DNA of 16,184 bases from Gammaproteobacteria bacterium (GTDB taxonomy: Bacteria > Pseudomonadota > Gammaproteobacteria > DSM-16500), in assembly GCA_004322325.1 (NCBI GenBank), contig SCTP01000193.1:1-16184 (forward strand), read 5' to 3'. The first letter of the stretch is position 1, and the number at the start of each line of letters is the position of its first letter. The notes under the pieces were generated by a model. That model worked only from the letters and a program-made list of their open reading frames with translations. It had not been told where the DNA came from and searched no databases. The position numbers were made by a program, and so were the translations under genes. Shown in pieces: positions 8,518 to 15,933 of this stretch.

Positions 8518-11064
8518 ATGGACAATTCAATTGCCAAAGAAGTTCAGAAAGTTAGCGTCGAAACTGAGCTAAAAAAATCCTATCTCGATTACGCCATGAG
8601 CGTTATCGTTGGTCGTGCCCTCCCTGATGTTCGCGATGGCTTAAAACCTGTGCACCGCCGTGTGTTATTCGCCATGCACGAGCTGGGGAATGACTGGAAT
8701 AAGCCGTATAAAAAATCCGCTCGTATCGTCGGTGATGTCATCGGTAAATACCATCCGCATGGCGATACCGCCGTGTACGATACCATTGTTCGTATGGCAC
8801 AGCCGTTTTCCATGCGGTATATGCTCGTCGATGGACAAGGTAACTTCGGTTCTATCGATGGCGATGCAGCCGCAGCGATGCGTTATACCGAAATCCGCAT
8901 GTCTCGATTAGCACATGCTTTATTAGCCGATATTGAGAAAGAAACCGTCGATTTCGTTCCTAATTACGATGAGAATGAAATGATGCCAGCGGTTTTGCCG
9001 ACGCGGATTCCGAATCTGCTAATCAATGGCTCTTCTGGTATTGCGGTAGGGATGGCTACGAATATACCCCCTCATAACCTCACAGAAACCGTGAATGCTT
9101 GCATCGCTCTGATTGATAACCCTGAGCTGACGATCAATGAATTAATGCAATATATTCCTGGCCCTGATTTCCCTACAGCAGGAATGATCCAAGGTAGAAA
9201 TGGGATTATCGAAGCTTATCATACCGGCCGTGGCCGTGTGATCGTGCGTGCTAAAACCCATATTGAAACGGATGAAAAAACAAATAAAGAACGGATCATC
9301 GTCACTGAGTTGCCTTATCAAGTGAACAAAGCTCGTTTGGTAGAGCGTATCGCTGAATTGGTGAAAGAAAAGAAAATCGAAGGCATTAGTGCTCTGCGTG
9401 ATGAATCCGATAAGCAAGGCATGCGCGTGGTCATCGAGCTACGCCGTGGTGAAAATGCGGAGATCGTATTAAATAATTTATTTGTGCAAACGCAATTACA
9501 AAGCGTTTACGGCATCAACATCGTTGCTCTGTCGGATGGCCAGCCCAAGTTACTTAATCTTAAACAATTGCTTGAAGCGTTTATTAGTCATCGCCGTGAA
9601 GTCGTCACGCGGCGTACGATTTTTGAATTACGCAAAGCGCGAGAACGCGTGCATATTTTAGAAGGATTGGCGATTGCACTTTCTAATATTGATCCCATGA
9701 TTGCCTTGATTAAACAAGCCAAAGATTCCGCTGAGGCCAAAGGACAATTATTGAAACATACTTGGCAAGTAGCGCAAACCATCGATATTTTAACACGCGC
9801 CGGTAGTCACGATGCGATTATGCATACGACGGAACAATACGGTTTATCTGATGCAGGCTATCGTTTATCGCCTGAACAAGCACAAGCGATTTTAGACATG
9901 CGCTTACATCGCTTGACGGGACTTGAGCAAGATAAAATCGTGAGTGAGCACAAAGAATTGCAAGCGCTCATTCAACAGCTCGTCGAAATTCTGCAAAATG
10001 CGAGCCGCTTGATGCAAGTGATTCGTGAGGAATTAAGCGAAATCGTAAAAGAATTTGGCGATGCAAGACGAACAGAAATTCTGGCGACAGAAGAAGGCGA
10101 AGTCATCATCGAAGATTTAATTCCCGATGAAGAAGTCGTCGTCACGCTCTCTCATGAAGGCTATGTCAAAACCCAACCGCTGGCAGTTTATCAAGCACAA
10201 CATCGTGGCGGTCGTGGTAAATCGGCTACCGCCATGAAGGAAGAAGATTTTGTCGAATATCTGATTGCAGCACGTACACACGATACGGTGTTATGTTTTA
10301 CCAATCGTGGAAAAGTGTATTGGCTCAAAGTCTATCAATTACCACAAGCAAATCGAGCCGCTCGTGGCCGCCCGATTATTAACTTGCTACCGCTTGCTGA
10401 AGGTGAAAAAGTAAATGCCTTCTTACCAGTACGCGAGTACGGTGAAAATCAATATGTCGTCATGGCAACGGCGATGGGGTTAATCAAAAAAGTATCGCTC
10501 GTCGATTTTTCTCGTCCACGCTCGTCCGGCATCATTGCGATTGCACTTAATGAAGGTGATTGTTTAGTTAAAGCAGATATTACCGATGGCAATCACGACA
10601 TCATGCTGTTTACTGATGAAGGTAAAGTCGTCCGCTTCCCTGAAAGCAAAGTCCGTTGTATGGGACGGCAGGCGGTAGGGGTGAGAGGGGTGAAATTGTC
10701 TGAGACCCAACGCGTCGTTTCTTTAATCGTCGCGCAGCAAGGCGACATCTTAACTGCCACCGAAAATGGCTATGGCAAACGGACTGTCTTAGACGAATAC
10801 CGTCTCAGCGGCCGTGGAGGGCAGGGGGTTATTTCCATTCACGTGAATGAACGAAATGGTAAAGTCGTCGGGGCACTGCAAGTAAACCCAGAAGACGAAG
10901 TCATGCTGATCAGCAATAAAGGCACGCTGGTACGTGTCCCGGTTGCTGAAATCTCGTTAATTGGCCGTAATACGCAAGGGGTGCGTCTCATTCAGTTGAG
11001 TGAAGGAGAAACCCTGGTGAGCCTGGAGCGTATTGCAAATATCAAAGGAGAAGACAAAGAATGA
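8518..11064 (+). CDS. gyrA: DNA gyrase subunit A
   Basis: Breakage-reunion subunit of type II topoisomerase; with GyrB it introduces negative supercoils using ATP. The product has 848 residues (E. coli 875). The winged-helix DNA-gate region includes [16 protein letters not shown] and the catalytic Tyr123 in AAMRYTE. The quinolone-determining positions are Thr84 and Asp88 (E. coli Ser83 and Asp87). The C-terminal beta-pinwheel contains a GyrA box at 561-567 (QHRGGRG, one change from QRRGGKG), which separates GyrA from ParC. The tail is short and less acidic than in E. coli. No clear Shine-Dalgarno precedes the ATG at 8518, but the protein start ([20 protein letters not shown]) fits the family. 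It follows its own promoter and overlaps cmk by 4 nt (ATGA). Confidence 0.97.
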   Translation: MDNSIAKEVQKVSVETELKKSYLDYAMSVIVGRALPDVRDGLKPVHRRVLFAMHELGNDWNKPYKKSARIVGDVIGKYHPHGDTAVYDTIVRMAQPFSMRYMLVDGQGNFGSIDGDAAAAMRYTEIRMSRLAHALLADIEKETVDFVPNYDENEMMPAVLPTRIPNLLINGSSGIAVGMATNIPPHNLTETVNACIALIDNPELTINELMQYIPGPDFPTAGMIQGRNGIIEAYHTGRGRVIVRAKTHIETDEKTNKERIIVTELPYQVNKARLVERIAELVKEKKIEGISALRDESDKQGMRVVIELRRGENAEIVLNNLFVQTQLQSVYGINIVALSDGQPKLLNLKQLLEAFISHRREVVTRRTIFELRKARERVHILEGLAIALSNIDPMIALIKQAKDSAEAKGQLLKHTWQVAQTIDILTRAGSHDAIMHTTEQYGLSDAGYRLSPEQAQAILDMRLHRLTGLEQDKIVSEHKELQALIQQLVEILQNASRLMQVIREELSEIVKEFGDARRTEILATEEGEVIIEDLIPDEEVVVTLSHEGYVKTQPLAVYQAQHRGGRGKSATAMKEEDFVEYLIAARTHDTVLCFTNRGKVYWLKVYQLPQANRAARGRPIINLLPLAEGEKVNAFLPVREYGENQYVVMATAMGLIKKVSLVDFSRPRSSGIIAIALNEGDCLVKADITDGNHDIMLFTDEGKVVRFPESKVRCMGRQAVGVRGVKLSETQRVVSLIVAQQGDILTATENGYGKRTVLDEYRLSGRGGQGVISIHVNERNGKVVGALQVNPEDEVMLISNKGTLVRVPVAEISLIGRNTQGVRLIQLSEGETLVSLERIANIKGEDKE

Positions 11065-11816
11065 GTCATCATAAGGAACCTGCTGTCATTCCGGTTATTA
11101 CCGTCGATGGCGCCAGTGGCACGGGTAAAGGCACTGTTAGCCAGGTCTTAGCCACCCGTCTCCGTTGGAACTTCTTAGATAGCGGGGCATTGTACCGTGT
11201 GCTAGCCTTAGCTGCTCAAAAGCATAGTGTCGCTCTGGGTAACGAAGAAGCGCTGAAAGTACTGGCTGAGCATCTCGATGTGCAGTTTATTGCCCAAGAA
11301 AACAAGTTATCGAAAATCATCCTCGAGGGAGAAGACGTCACCGATACTATCCGTACGGAACTGATTGGCAATGATGCCTCTATCGTTGCTGCTTTACCTG
11401 CTGTGCGTGCGGCCTTACTTAGCCGTCAACGGGTTTTTCGAGAACTGCCTGGCTTGGTGGCAGACGGCCGGGATATGGGGACAGTGGTATTCCCTGATGC
11501 TGAATTAAAGATCTTCCTCATCGCAAGCCCCGAAGAACGGGCGCTGCGACGTTATCATCAGTTGATGGAAAAAGGTATTAATGTTACCCTAAGCGACCTT
11601 ATTCAGGAGTTGCGTGAACGTGATAAGCGTGATCAAGAACGTACCGTCGCTCCGCTTAAGCCCGCAGCAGACGCCATTGCTATTGATACCAATGGCTTAA
11701 CTGTTGAGGAGGTGGTCAATCGGATACTTGCCGAGGTCCACCAAAAAAAGGCCTTTCCTGTTATCTCAAGCCTGACGACGATGGAACTCGTTGAAGCAGC
11801 TGGGGTAGCAGAGTAA
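11061..11816 (+). CDS. cmk: Cytidylate kinase
   Basis: Phosphorylates CMP/dCMP to the diphosphates with ATP, for nucleotide recycling. The Walker A loop is GASGTGKGT (residues 17-25). [23 protein letters not shown] and the lid/base region ([32 protein letters not shown]) are the family's substrate-binding motifs. Length is 251 residues against 227 in E. coli; the difference is an N-terminal extension of about 8 residues and a C-terminal tail ([19 protein letters not shown]). The start ATG overlaps the gyrA stop, and AAAGGAG lies just upstream, so translation is probably coupled. In most gammaproteobacteria serC and aroA stand between gyrA and cmk; here they do not. rpsA follows after 41 nt. 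Confidence 0.95.
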   Translation: MSHHKEPAVIPVITVDGASGTGKGTVSQVLATRLRWNFLDSGALYRVLALAAQKHSVALGNEEALKVLAEHLDVQFIAQENKLSKIILEGEDVTDTIRTELIGNDASIVAALPAVRAALLSRQRVFRELPGLVADGRDMGTVVFPDAELKIFLIASPEERALRRYHQLMEKGINVTLSDLIQELRERDKRDQERTVAPLKPAADAIAIDTNGLTVEEVVNRILAEVHQKKAFPVISSLTTMELVEAAGVAE

Positions 11817-11857
11817 AGAAACAGCAACTAACCTTGTTATTTAGAGTTGAGAAAATC

Positions 11858-13597
11858 ATGCCCAAAACTTTTGCAGAAGTGTTTGAGTCAAGCTTAAACG
11901 ACGCTTCTATGTCCCCTGGATCAATTATCACCGCCACCGTTGTAGGAATTGTAGCTAAACACGTTATTGTCGATGCGGGATTAAAATCAGAATCGTATAT
12001 TCCTGTTGAACAATTTTATGATGAAACAGGTGCTATAGAAGTCCAGGTTGGCAGTGAGGTTAAAGTAACACTTGAAGTATTAGAAGATGGCTATGGCAGC
12101 ACACGCCTTTCCCGCGAACGCGCGAAGCGTCTCGAATCGTGGTCTCATTTGGAGCACGCTTACGAAACCAAAGAAACCATTAAAGGTGTCATCGTTGGCC
12201 GTGTCAAAGGTGGATTTACGGTTGAAATTAATAAAGTCCGTGCTTTCTTGCCAGGTTCATTGGTCGATGTCAAACCTATTCGTGATCCTGAAGTATTTGA
12301 AGGCAAAGAATTTGAATTCAAAGTCATTAAAGTCGATCCAAAGAGAAATAATATCGTTGTTTCTCGTCGTGCCGTATTGGAAGCAGAAACCAATGTGGAA
12401 CGTGCTGCCGTTCTTGAAAATATCAATGAAGGCGATGAAGTAAAAGGCGTGGTCAAGAACCTCACCGATTACGGTGCTTTCATCGACTTAGGTGGCGTAG
12501 ATGGTCTATTGCATATCACTGATATGTCATGGAAACGTATTAAACACCCCAGCGAAATTTTAACGATTGGCGATGAAATTAAAGTTCGCGTGTTAAAGAT
12601 TGATCGTGAAAATGTTCGTGTTTCATTAGGTCTGAAACAATTGGGTGGTGATCCATGGCAGGATATTAGTCAACGTTATCCTGTTAACTCCAAGATTTCT
12701 GGCCGCGTAACGAATATCACTGATTACGGCTGTTTTGTTGAAATTGAAGAAGGCATTGAAGGTCTCGTTCACGTGTCTGAAATGGATTGGACGAATAAGA
12801 ATGTTAACCCCAACAAAGTCGTTCATTTAGGTCAAGAAGTGGATGTGATGGTGTTGGATGTCGATGCAGAACGTCGTCGTATTTCCTTAGGCATCAAGCA
12901 ATGTACGGCTAATCCATGGGCTGCGTTTGCTGAAAACCATGAGAAAGGCGAGCATGTTAAAGGGAAGATCAAATCCATTACTGATTTTGGTATTTTCCTT
13001 GAACTGGAAGGTGGCATTGACGGCTTGATTTATCTCTCTGATATCGCTTGGAATGAAGCAGAAGCGCAAGAAACATTGCGTAAATATCAGAAGGGTGATG
13101 AGCTGGAAGCGATCATTTTAGCCATTGATGTGGAACGTGAACGTATTGCATTGGGCTTAAAGCAATTAGCAGAAGATCCATTAGCAAGCTACTTAGAAGC
13201 GAATGAGAAAGGTAATCTCGTCACGGGTACTGTCGTGGAAGTAGATCAGAAGCAAGCGGTTGTGGAATTAGCGGACGGCATTCGTGGTGTCTTACGTGCT
13301 TCTGAGATAGCAGCTGAAAAAGTAGAAGATGCACGTACTAAGCTTCAAGTCGGCGATACCGTCGAAGCGAAGATTATTGGTACGGATCGGAAAGCTCATG
13401 CTATTTCACTTTCGATTAAAGCCAAAGATGGTAAAGCAGCACCTGCTAAGAAAGCGACAAAAGCAGCTAAAGCAGCGGCTGGTACAGCTACCACTGGTAA
13501 GAAAAAGAAAGGAACTGATTCTCCTTTGAAGACAACATTGGGTGATTTATTTAAAGATCATATCAATGGGGATGACAAAGAAGGGGAAAGTAAGTAA
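11858..13597 (+). CDS. rpsA: 30S ribosomal protein S1
   Basis: S1 binds single-stranded mRNA on the 30S subunit and lets structured or weak-Shine-Dalgarno messages be translated. Six S1 (OB-fold) repeats are visible: two degenerate N-terminal repeats (from [11 protein letters not shown] and [14 protein letters not shown]), then four good ones ([76 protein letters not shown]). I chose the ATG at 11858 ([13 protein letters not shown], like E. coli MTESFAQLFEESL); an in-frame TTG at 11834 is not needed. There is only a weak GAG before the start, as in autoregulated rpsA messages. The tail after residue 522 is Lys/Ala-rich ([17 protein letters not shown], then GKKKKG) and ends with [11 protein letters not shown]. 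Length is 579 (E. coli 557). A terminator follows. Confidence 0.97.
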   Translation: MPKTFAEVFESSLNDASMSPGSIITATVVGIVAKHVIVDAGLKSESYIPVEQFYDETGAIEVQVGSEVKVTLEVLEDGYGSTRLSRERAKRLESWSHLEHAYETKETIKGVIVGRVKGGFTVEINKVRAFLPGSLVDVKPIRDPEVFEGKEFEFKVIKVDPKRNNIVVSRRAVLEAETNVERAAVLENINEGDEVKGVVKNLTDYGAFIDLGGVDGLLHITDMSWKRIKHPSEILTIGDEIKVRVLKIDRENVRVSLGLKQLGGDPWQDISQRYPVNSKISGRVTNITDYGCFVEIEEGIEGLVHVSEMDWTNKNVNPNKVVHLGQEVDVMVLDVDAERRRISLGIKQCTANPWAAFAENHEKGEHVKGKIKSITDFGIFLELEGGIDGLIYLSDIAWNEAEAQETLRKYQKGDELEAIILAIDVERERIALGLKQLAEDPLASYLEANEKGNLVTGTVVEVDQKQAVVELADGIRGVLRASEIAAEKVEDARTKLQVGDTVEAKIIGTDRKAHAISLSIKAKDGKAAPAKKATKAAKAAAGTATTGKKKKGTDSPLKTTLGDLFKDHINGDDKEGESK

Positions 13598-13618
13598 GCT
13601 TTTGTTATGTAACCTAAG

Positions 13619-13650
13619 AAAAGCCGCTGTTTTTTAAATAGCGGCTTTTT
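13619..13650 (+). terminator. Rho-independent terminator after rpsA
   Basis: AAGCCGCT (13621-13628) pairs perfectly with AGCGGCTT (13640-13647) around an 11-nt AT-rich loop, extendable by two A-T pairs, followed by a run of T up to 13650. It ends the gyrA-cmk-rpsA unit. Confidence 0.9.
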
Positions 13651-13678
13651 ATCTAACTGTCCAAATGGAGATTGCGAC

Positions 13679-14788
13679 ATGAAAAAATTCTTCTCAACGA
13701 TCAGCCTCTCAGCCGCATTATTTTGCAGCAGCCTATCCATCGGACAAGCTTGCACAGATTTTCGCCTCTCTGCTCAAGACGGAACGGTGATGATTACTCG
13801 CAGCATGGAATTCGCTCTGGAGTTAAACTCGAATGTAATGACTTCGCCCCGTGGACGAACGATCAGTGATACGGCTCCAAATGGAAAAGCAGGGATGAGC
13901 TGGAAAACTACCTATGGTTATGTTTTCCTCGATGGGCTTAATACCGGCATCGTAGCGGATGGAATGAATGAACAAGGCTTATCCGTTGAAGGCTTATATC
14001 TTCCTGGCGAAACACAATATCAAACGGTGCCAGATGGGCAGGAAAGCCATGCTGTTTCTTATTTGCATTTCGGCGACTGGGTACTTGGCAACTTTAAAAC
14101 AGTCGAAGAGGTACGACAAGCATTAGCCGGCATTTTTGTCTTTGCTCAAGCCTTACCACAATTCAATAACCTCATTTTTCCCCTGCATTATGCGATTTAT
14201 GACAGTTCAGGTAAGGGGATGGTCGTGGAATTTGTCGGTGGCAAAGTGAATATTTTTGATAATTTAGTCGGCATAATGACTAACTCACCCACGTATGATT
14301 GGCACATTGCTAATTTGCGTAATTATATAAGTTTAACACCCATCACTCCTAAACCGGTGGTGGTGAATGGTATCACCTTTGCTGCAACAGGGCAGGGGGC
14401 AGGTATGGTAGGATTGCCAGGCGATATCAGTCCTCCCTCCCGCTTTGTTAAAGTCGCAGTCATGCTAAAAACTGTCTTGCCGCCAAAGAATGCAGAAGAA
14501 GCGCTTAATATTGCTCAACATATTATTAATAATGTCGATATTCCCCTCGGATTCGTTCGTGAAGCCCAAAAAATGGGGACAGCGACCAATGAATTAACCC
14601 AGTGGGTGGTCTTCAAAGATCTTACCCATAAAATGTTTTATTATCGGACGTATGGTGATTTAACTCTGCATGCGGTTGATCTTTCGAAGATTAATTTTGC
14701 TGAAAACACACCACAACTGAAAATGCCTATCGCTTCTAAGCCATATATTATGGATATGACCCAACAGCTGATGGATAGTAAAGTTTAA
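13679..14788 (+). CDS. Secreted choloylglycine hydrolase / penicillin V acylase-like Ntn-hydrolase
   Basis: Linear amide hydrolase of the Ntn superfamily (bile salt hydrolases, penicillin V acylases, acyl-homoserine-lactone acylases). A Sec signal peptide (MKKFF, hydrophobic core, SIGQA) is followed at once by Cys25, so cleavage would expose the N-terminal nucleophile. Other active-site positions, mapped by motif to Clostridium bile salt hydrolase: Arg41, Glu44 (Asp21 there, Glu in RSMEF of Gram-negative members), Tyr107 (Asn82 there; Tyr in penicillin V acylase), Asn202 in TNSPTYDWH, and Arg255 in PPSRFVKVA. The enzyme looks catalytically complete. The substrate is uncertain; Tyr107 speaks against a classical bile salt hydrolase. 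QAC is a poor lipobox, so lipidation is unlikely. GGAG lies 8 nt before the ATG. Only 28 nt separate it from the rpsA terminator, so its promoter must overlap that region. Secretion suggests action outside the cytoplasm, perhaps on host- or amoeba-derived amides. Confidence 0.88.
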   Translation: MKKFFSTISLSAALFCSSLSIGQACTDFRLSAQDGTVMITRSMEFALELNSNVMTSPRGRTISDTAPNGKAGMSWKTTYGYVFLDGLNTGIVADGMNEQGLSVEGLYLPGETQYQTVPDGQESHAVSYLHFGDWVLGNFKTVEEVRQALAGIFVFAQALPQFNNLIFPLHYAIYDSSGKGMVVEFVGGKVNIFDNLVGIMTNSPTYDWHIANLRNYISLTPITPKPVVVNGITFAATGQGAGMVGLPGDISPPSRFVKVAVMLKTVLPPKNAEEALNIAQHIINNVDIPLGFVREAQKMGTATNELTQWVVFKDLTHKMFYYRTYGDLTLHAVDLSKINFAENTPQLKMPIASKPYIMDMTQQLMDSKV

Positions 14789-14789
14789 G

Positions 14790-15239
14790 CTAGCTCTTCA
14801 TACCGAGCAAATCTCGGGCGTATTTCCGCATAGCTTCGTTGACGTGGGAATTCATTAAGGTGAAGCCGTGAAACGCGGCTACACTTAAGCGCAACAAGAC
14901 CATATCAGACTTAGCCACCACGGTCGCGGTTCGGACACCCGATAAGGAATAAAATCCTGATTCATTTAATCCTATCGCGCCACCTGATTCTAAAGTAGCC
15001 AAAGAATCGATTTTTGTCGTATTATTTTCAATCGAAACATGTCTCACATCGGCGGTTCCTTTGACGATTAAATACACGCTATCGACAAAATCGCCTTCAT
15101 TAACAATGACTTCACCCTCAGGGATGTGTTTTTCAATAAAGAGAGGTTCGAGTTCATCAAGTTCTTGTTCAGTGAGGATAGAAAAACACGGTTGTGCTCG
15201 AATGAGCCTTTTTTTCAAGCCTACGTCAAGTTTATCCAT
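14790..15239 (-). CDS. Stand-alone cyclic nucleotide-binding-domain protein
   Basis: A 149-residue protein consisting almost entirely of a CRP/PKA-type cyclic nucleotide-binding beta-barrel: helix LTEQELDELEPLFIEKHIPEG, then EVIVNEGDFVDSVYLIVKGTADV (typical first half of the roll). The phosphate-binding cassette is GGAIGL(11 residues)RTATV. The Arg that contacts the cyclic phosphate (Arg103) is present, but the cassette Glu (GE-L/I-A in most binders) is Ala88, so binding may be weak or altered. There is no helix-turn-helix, kinase or membrane segment, so it is not a CRP-type regulator. Function is unknown; it may be a cNMP sensor or adaptor. The start at 15239 has AGGGG 5 nt upstream. The 3' end meets the choloylglycine hydrolase gene tail to tail with a 1-nt gap. 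A promoter with a PmrA-like repeat lies upstream. Confidence 0.8.
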   Translation of the reverse strand: MDKLDVGLKKRLIRAQPCFSILTEQELDELEPLFIEKHIPEGEVIVNEGDFVDSVYLIVKGTADVRHVSIENNTTKIDSLATLESGGAIGLNESGFYSLSGVRTATVVAKSDMVLLRLSVAAFHGFTLMNSHVNEAMRKYARDLLGMKS

Positions 15240-15272
15240 AAGACCCCTGCCGTAAAATAGCCCTCTTTTTCT

Positions 15273-15302
15273 ATATTACCTAAAACAGGGTCTGTTCGTC
15301 CA
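15273..15302 (-). promoter_or_regulatory. Candidate promoter of the cyclic nucleotide-binding gene
   Basis: On the minus strand, TGGACG (15302-15297) and TAATAT (15278-15273) are separated by 18 nt. The -10 is good and the -35 moderate. It would give a leader of about 28 nt. The repeat at 15303-15324 abuts the -35 on its upstream side. Confidence 0.4.
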
Positions 15303-15324
15303 GTTAAGGTTTTCTTAAGGTTTG
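15303..15324 (-). promoter_or_regulatory. Tandem TTAA repeat with 11-bp spacing, PmrA-box-like
   Basis: On the minus strand this reads CTTAAG-AAAAC-CTTAAC; on the plus strand it is TTAAGGTTT twice at an 11-bp interval. Both readings resemble sites of OmpR/PmrA-type response regulators: enteric PmrA binds CTTAAK-N5-CTTAAK-like repeats, and the Legionella/Coxiella PmrA element is a tandem cTTAA-based repeat with the same period. It lies directly upstream of the -35 of the cNMP-binding gene, the usual position for activation. The regulator itself is not in this window. Confidence 0.4.
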
Positions 15325-15332
15325 TCCGTAAA

Positions 15333-15377
15333 ACGGGGATAGATTTCAGACCTTATAGTCTTAACATCTTACCCCGT
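15333..15377 (-). terminator. Possible weak terminator of the small secreted protein gene
   Basis: Read on the minus strand, ACGGGG (15377-15372) pairs with CCCCGT (15338-15333), with an inner AGAC/GTCT stem, and TTTT spans the end of the outer arm. The internal loops are large and the T-run is short, so termination is only possible. It lies 15 nt beyond the stop codon. Confidence 0.25.
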
Positions 15378-15391
15378 CATGGCATAATTAT

Positions 15392-15781
15392 TTAGTTATT
15401 TTTCACTTGGCATGTTAGGTTGGAGGTATCCGTGCCAGAAAAAGTAACTGTCGCATTCACTTTGACGTTATGACAAGCTTCTGCATCTGTCATAATATGC
15501 GGTTGAGGCAATACGTTGAAAGTGCAGGGGGAAGCATACTGAATAAAATGGACTTTTATCTCTTTCGTTGTGCCTGGCTCAACAGGTTCTGGTATGCTCC
15601 CGCCAATACATCCATTAGAGAGACCTTCTGCTGTTGGTTTGAGTGTTAATGTACTATTATTAACGACGGTAATGGGCTTAATAATTTCTGGTTCAGCCGC
15701 TGCTTGAGCGAGATGGCTTAAACTAACTAGTGTAACTGCCATCAAAATAGTTGCTTTAACAAATTTTCCTTTCAACTTCAT
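15392..15781 (-). CDS. Small secreted four-cysteine protein, function unknown
   Basis: I do not recognise this family. The start is the ATG at 15781, because GAGGA (15793-15789) lies 7 nt before it. An in-frame ATG 18 nt further upstream has no ribosome site. The 129-residue product begins with a clear Sec signal peptide (MKLKGKFVKA, hydrophobic core, cleavage after HLAQA). The mature part of about 102 residues is rich in Thr, Val, Asn and Pro and has four cysteines (in NGCIGG, SPCTF, EACHN, LTCQV). This suggests two disulfides in a beta-sandwich-like periplasmic or secreted protein. There are no further membrane segments and no lipobox. It is monocistronic, divergent from the gene at 15934, with a good promoter and an operator-like palindrome. 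A surface, periplasmic or host-facing role is inferred from secretion only. Confidence 0.75.
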   Translation of the reverse strand: MKLKGKFVKATILMAVTLVSLSHLAQAAAEPEIIKPITVVNNSTLTLKPTAEGLSNGCIGGSIPEPVEPGTTKEIKVHFIQYASPCTFNVLPQPHIMTDAEACHNVKVNATVTFSGTDTSNLTCQVKNN

Positions 15782-15810
15782 AACATATTCCTCTTTCATA
15801 AAAAAGGCGG

Positions 15811-15839
15811 ATGATAAGCTATTTTTTCTTATTTTTCAA
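15811..15839 (-). promoter_or_regulatory. Promoter of the small secreted protein gene
   Basis: On the minus strand TTGAAA (15839-15834), a 17-nt spacer and TATCAT (15816-15811) make a near-consensus sigma-70 promoter about 30 nt before the chosen ATG. The -35 lies inside the palindrome at 15833-15850. Confidence 0.6.
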
Positions 15840-15864
15840 TGGATTGAAAATAGGATTGAAAATA
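15833..15864. repeat. Palindrome plus 12-bp tandem repeat (operator-like)
   Basis: TTTTCAAT-GG-ATTGAAAA (15833-15850) is a perfect 8-bp-arm palindrome. In addition, GGATTGAAAATA occurs twice in perfect tandem (15841-15852 and 15853-15864), so the right half-site is repeated at 12 bp. The array covers the -35 of the minus-strand gene and sits about 70 bp before the plus-strand gene, a position suited to control of both. Confidence 0.6.
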
Positions 15865-15900
15865 AATAACCCTTTTAATGATTCTTTAAGATAAAGAAAG

Positions 15901-15906
15901 TACAAT
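15901..15906 (+). promoter_or_regulatory. Possible -10 element for the right-edge gene
   Basis: TACAAT is a good -10, 27 nt before the ATG at 15934. The -35 candidate (TGATTC at 15879-15884, 16-nt spacer) is weak, so this is tentative. Confidence 0.3.
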
Positions 15907-15933
15907 TCGTTTCTTTTTGTTCAGAGGTTAGAC

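Noticed and set aside
8767..8784. GyrA Thr84 at the quinolone-resistance position (Ser83 in E. coli).
   Set aside because: Thr is the natural residue in several wild-type gammaproteobacterial GyrA proteins, and Asp88 is unchanged, so it is not evidence of a resistance mutation.
13739..13753. Lipoprotein signal (lipobox) at Cys25 of the choloylglycine hydrolase.
   Set aside because: The residues before Cys are IGQA, without the Leu/Val-x-Gly/Ala pattern. Cys25 aligns with the Ntn nucleophile instead.
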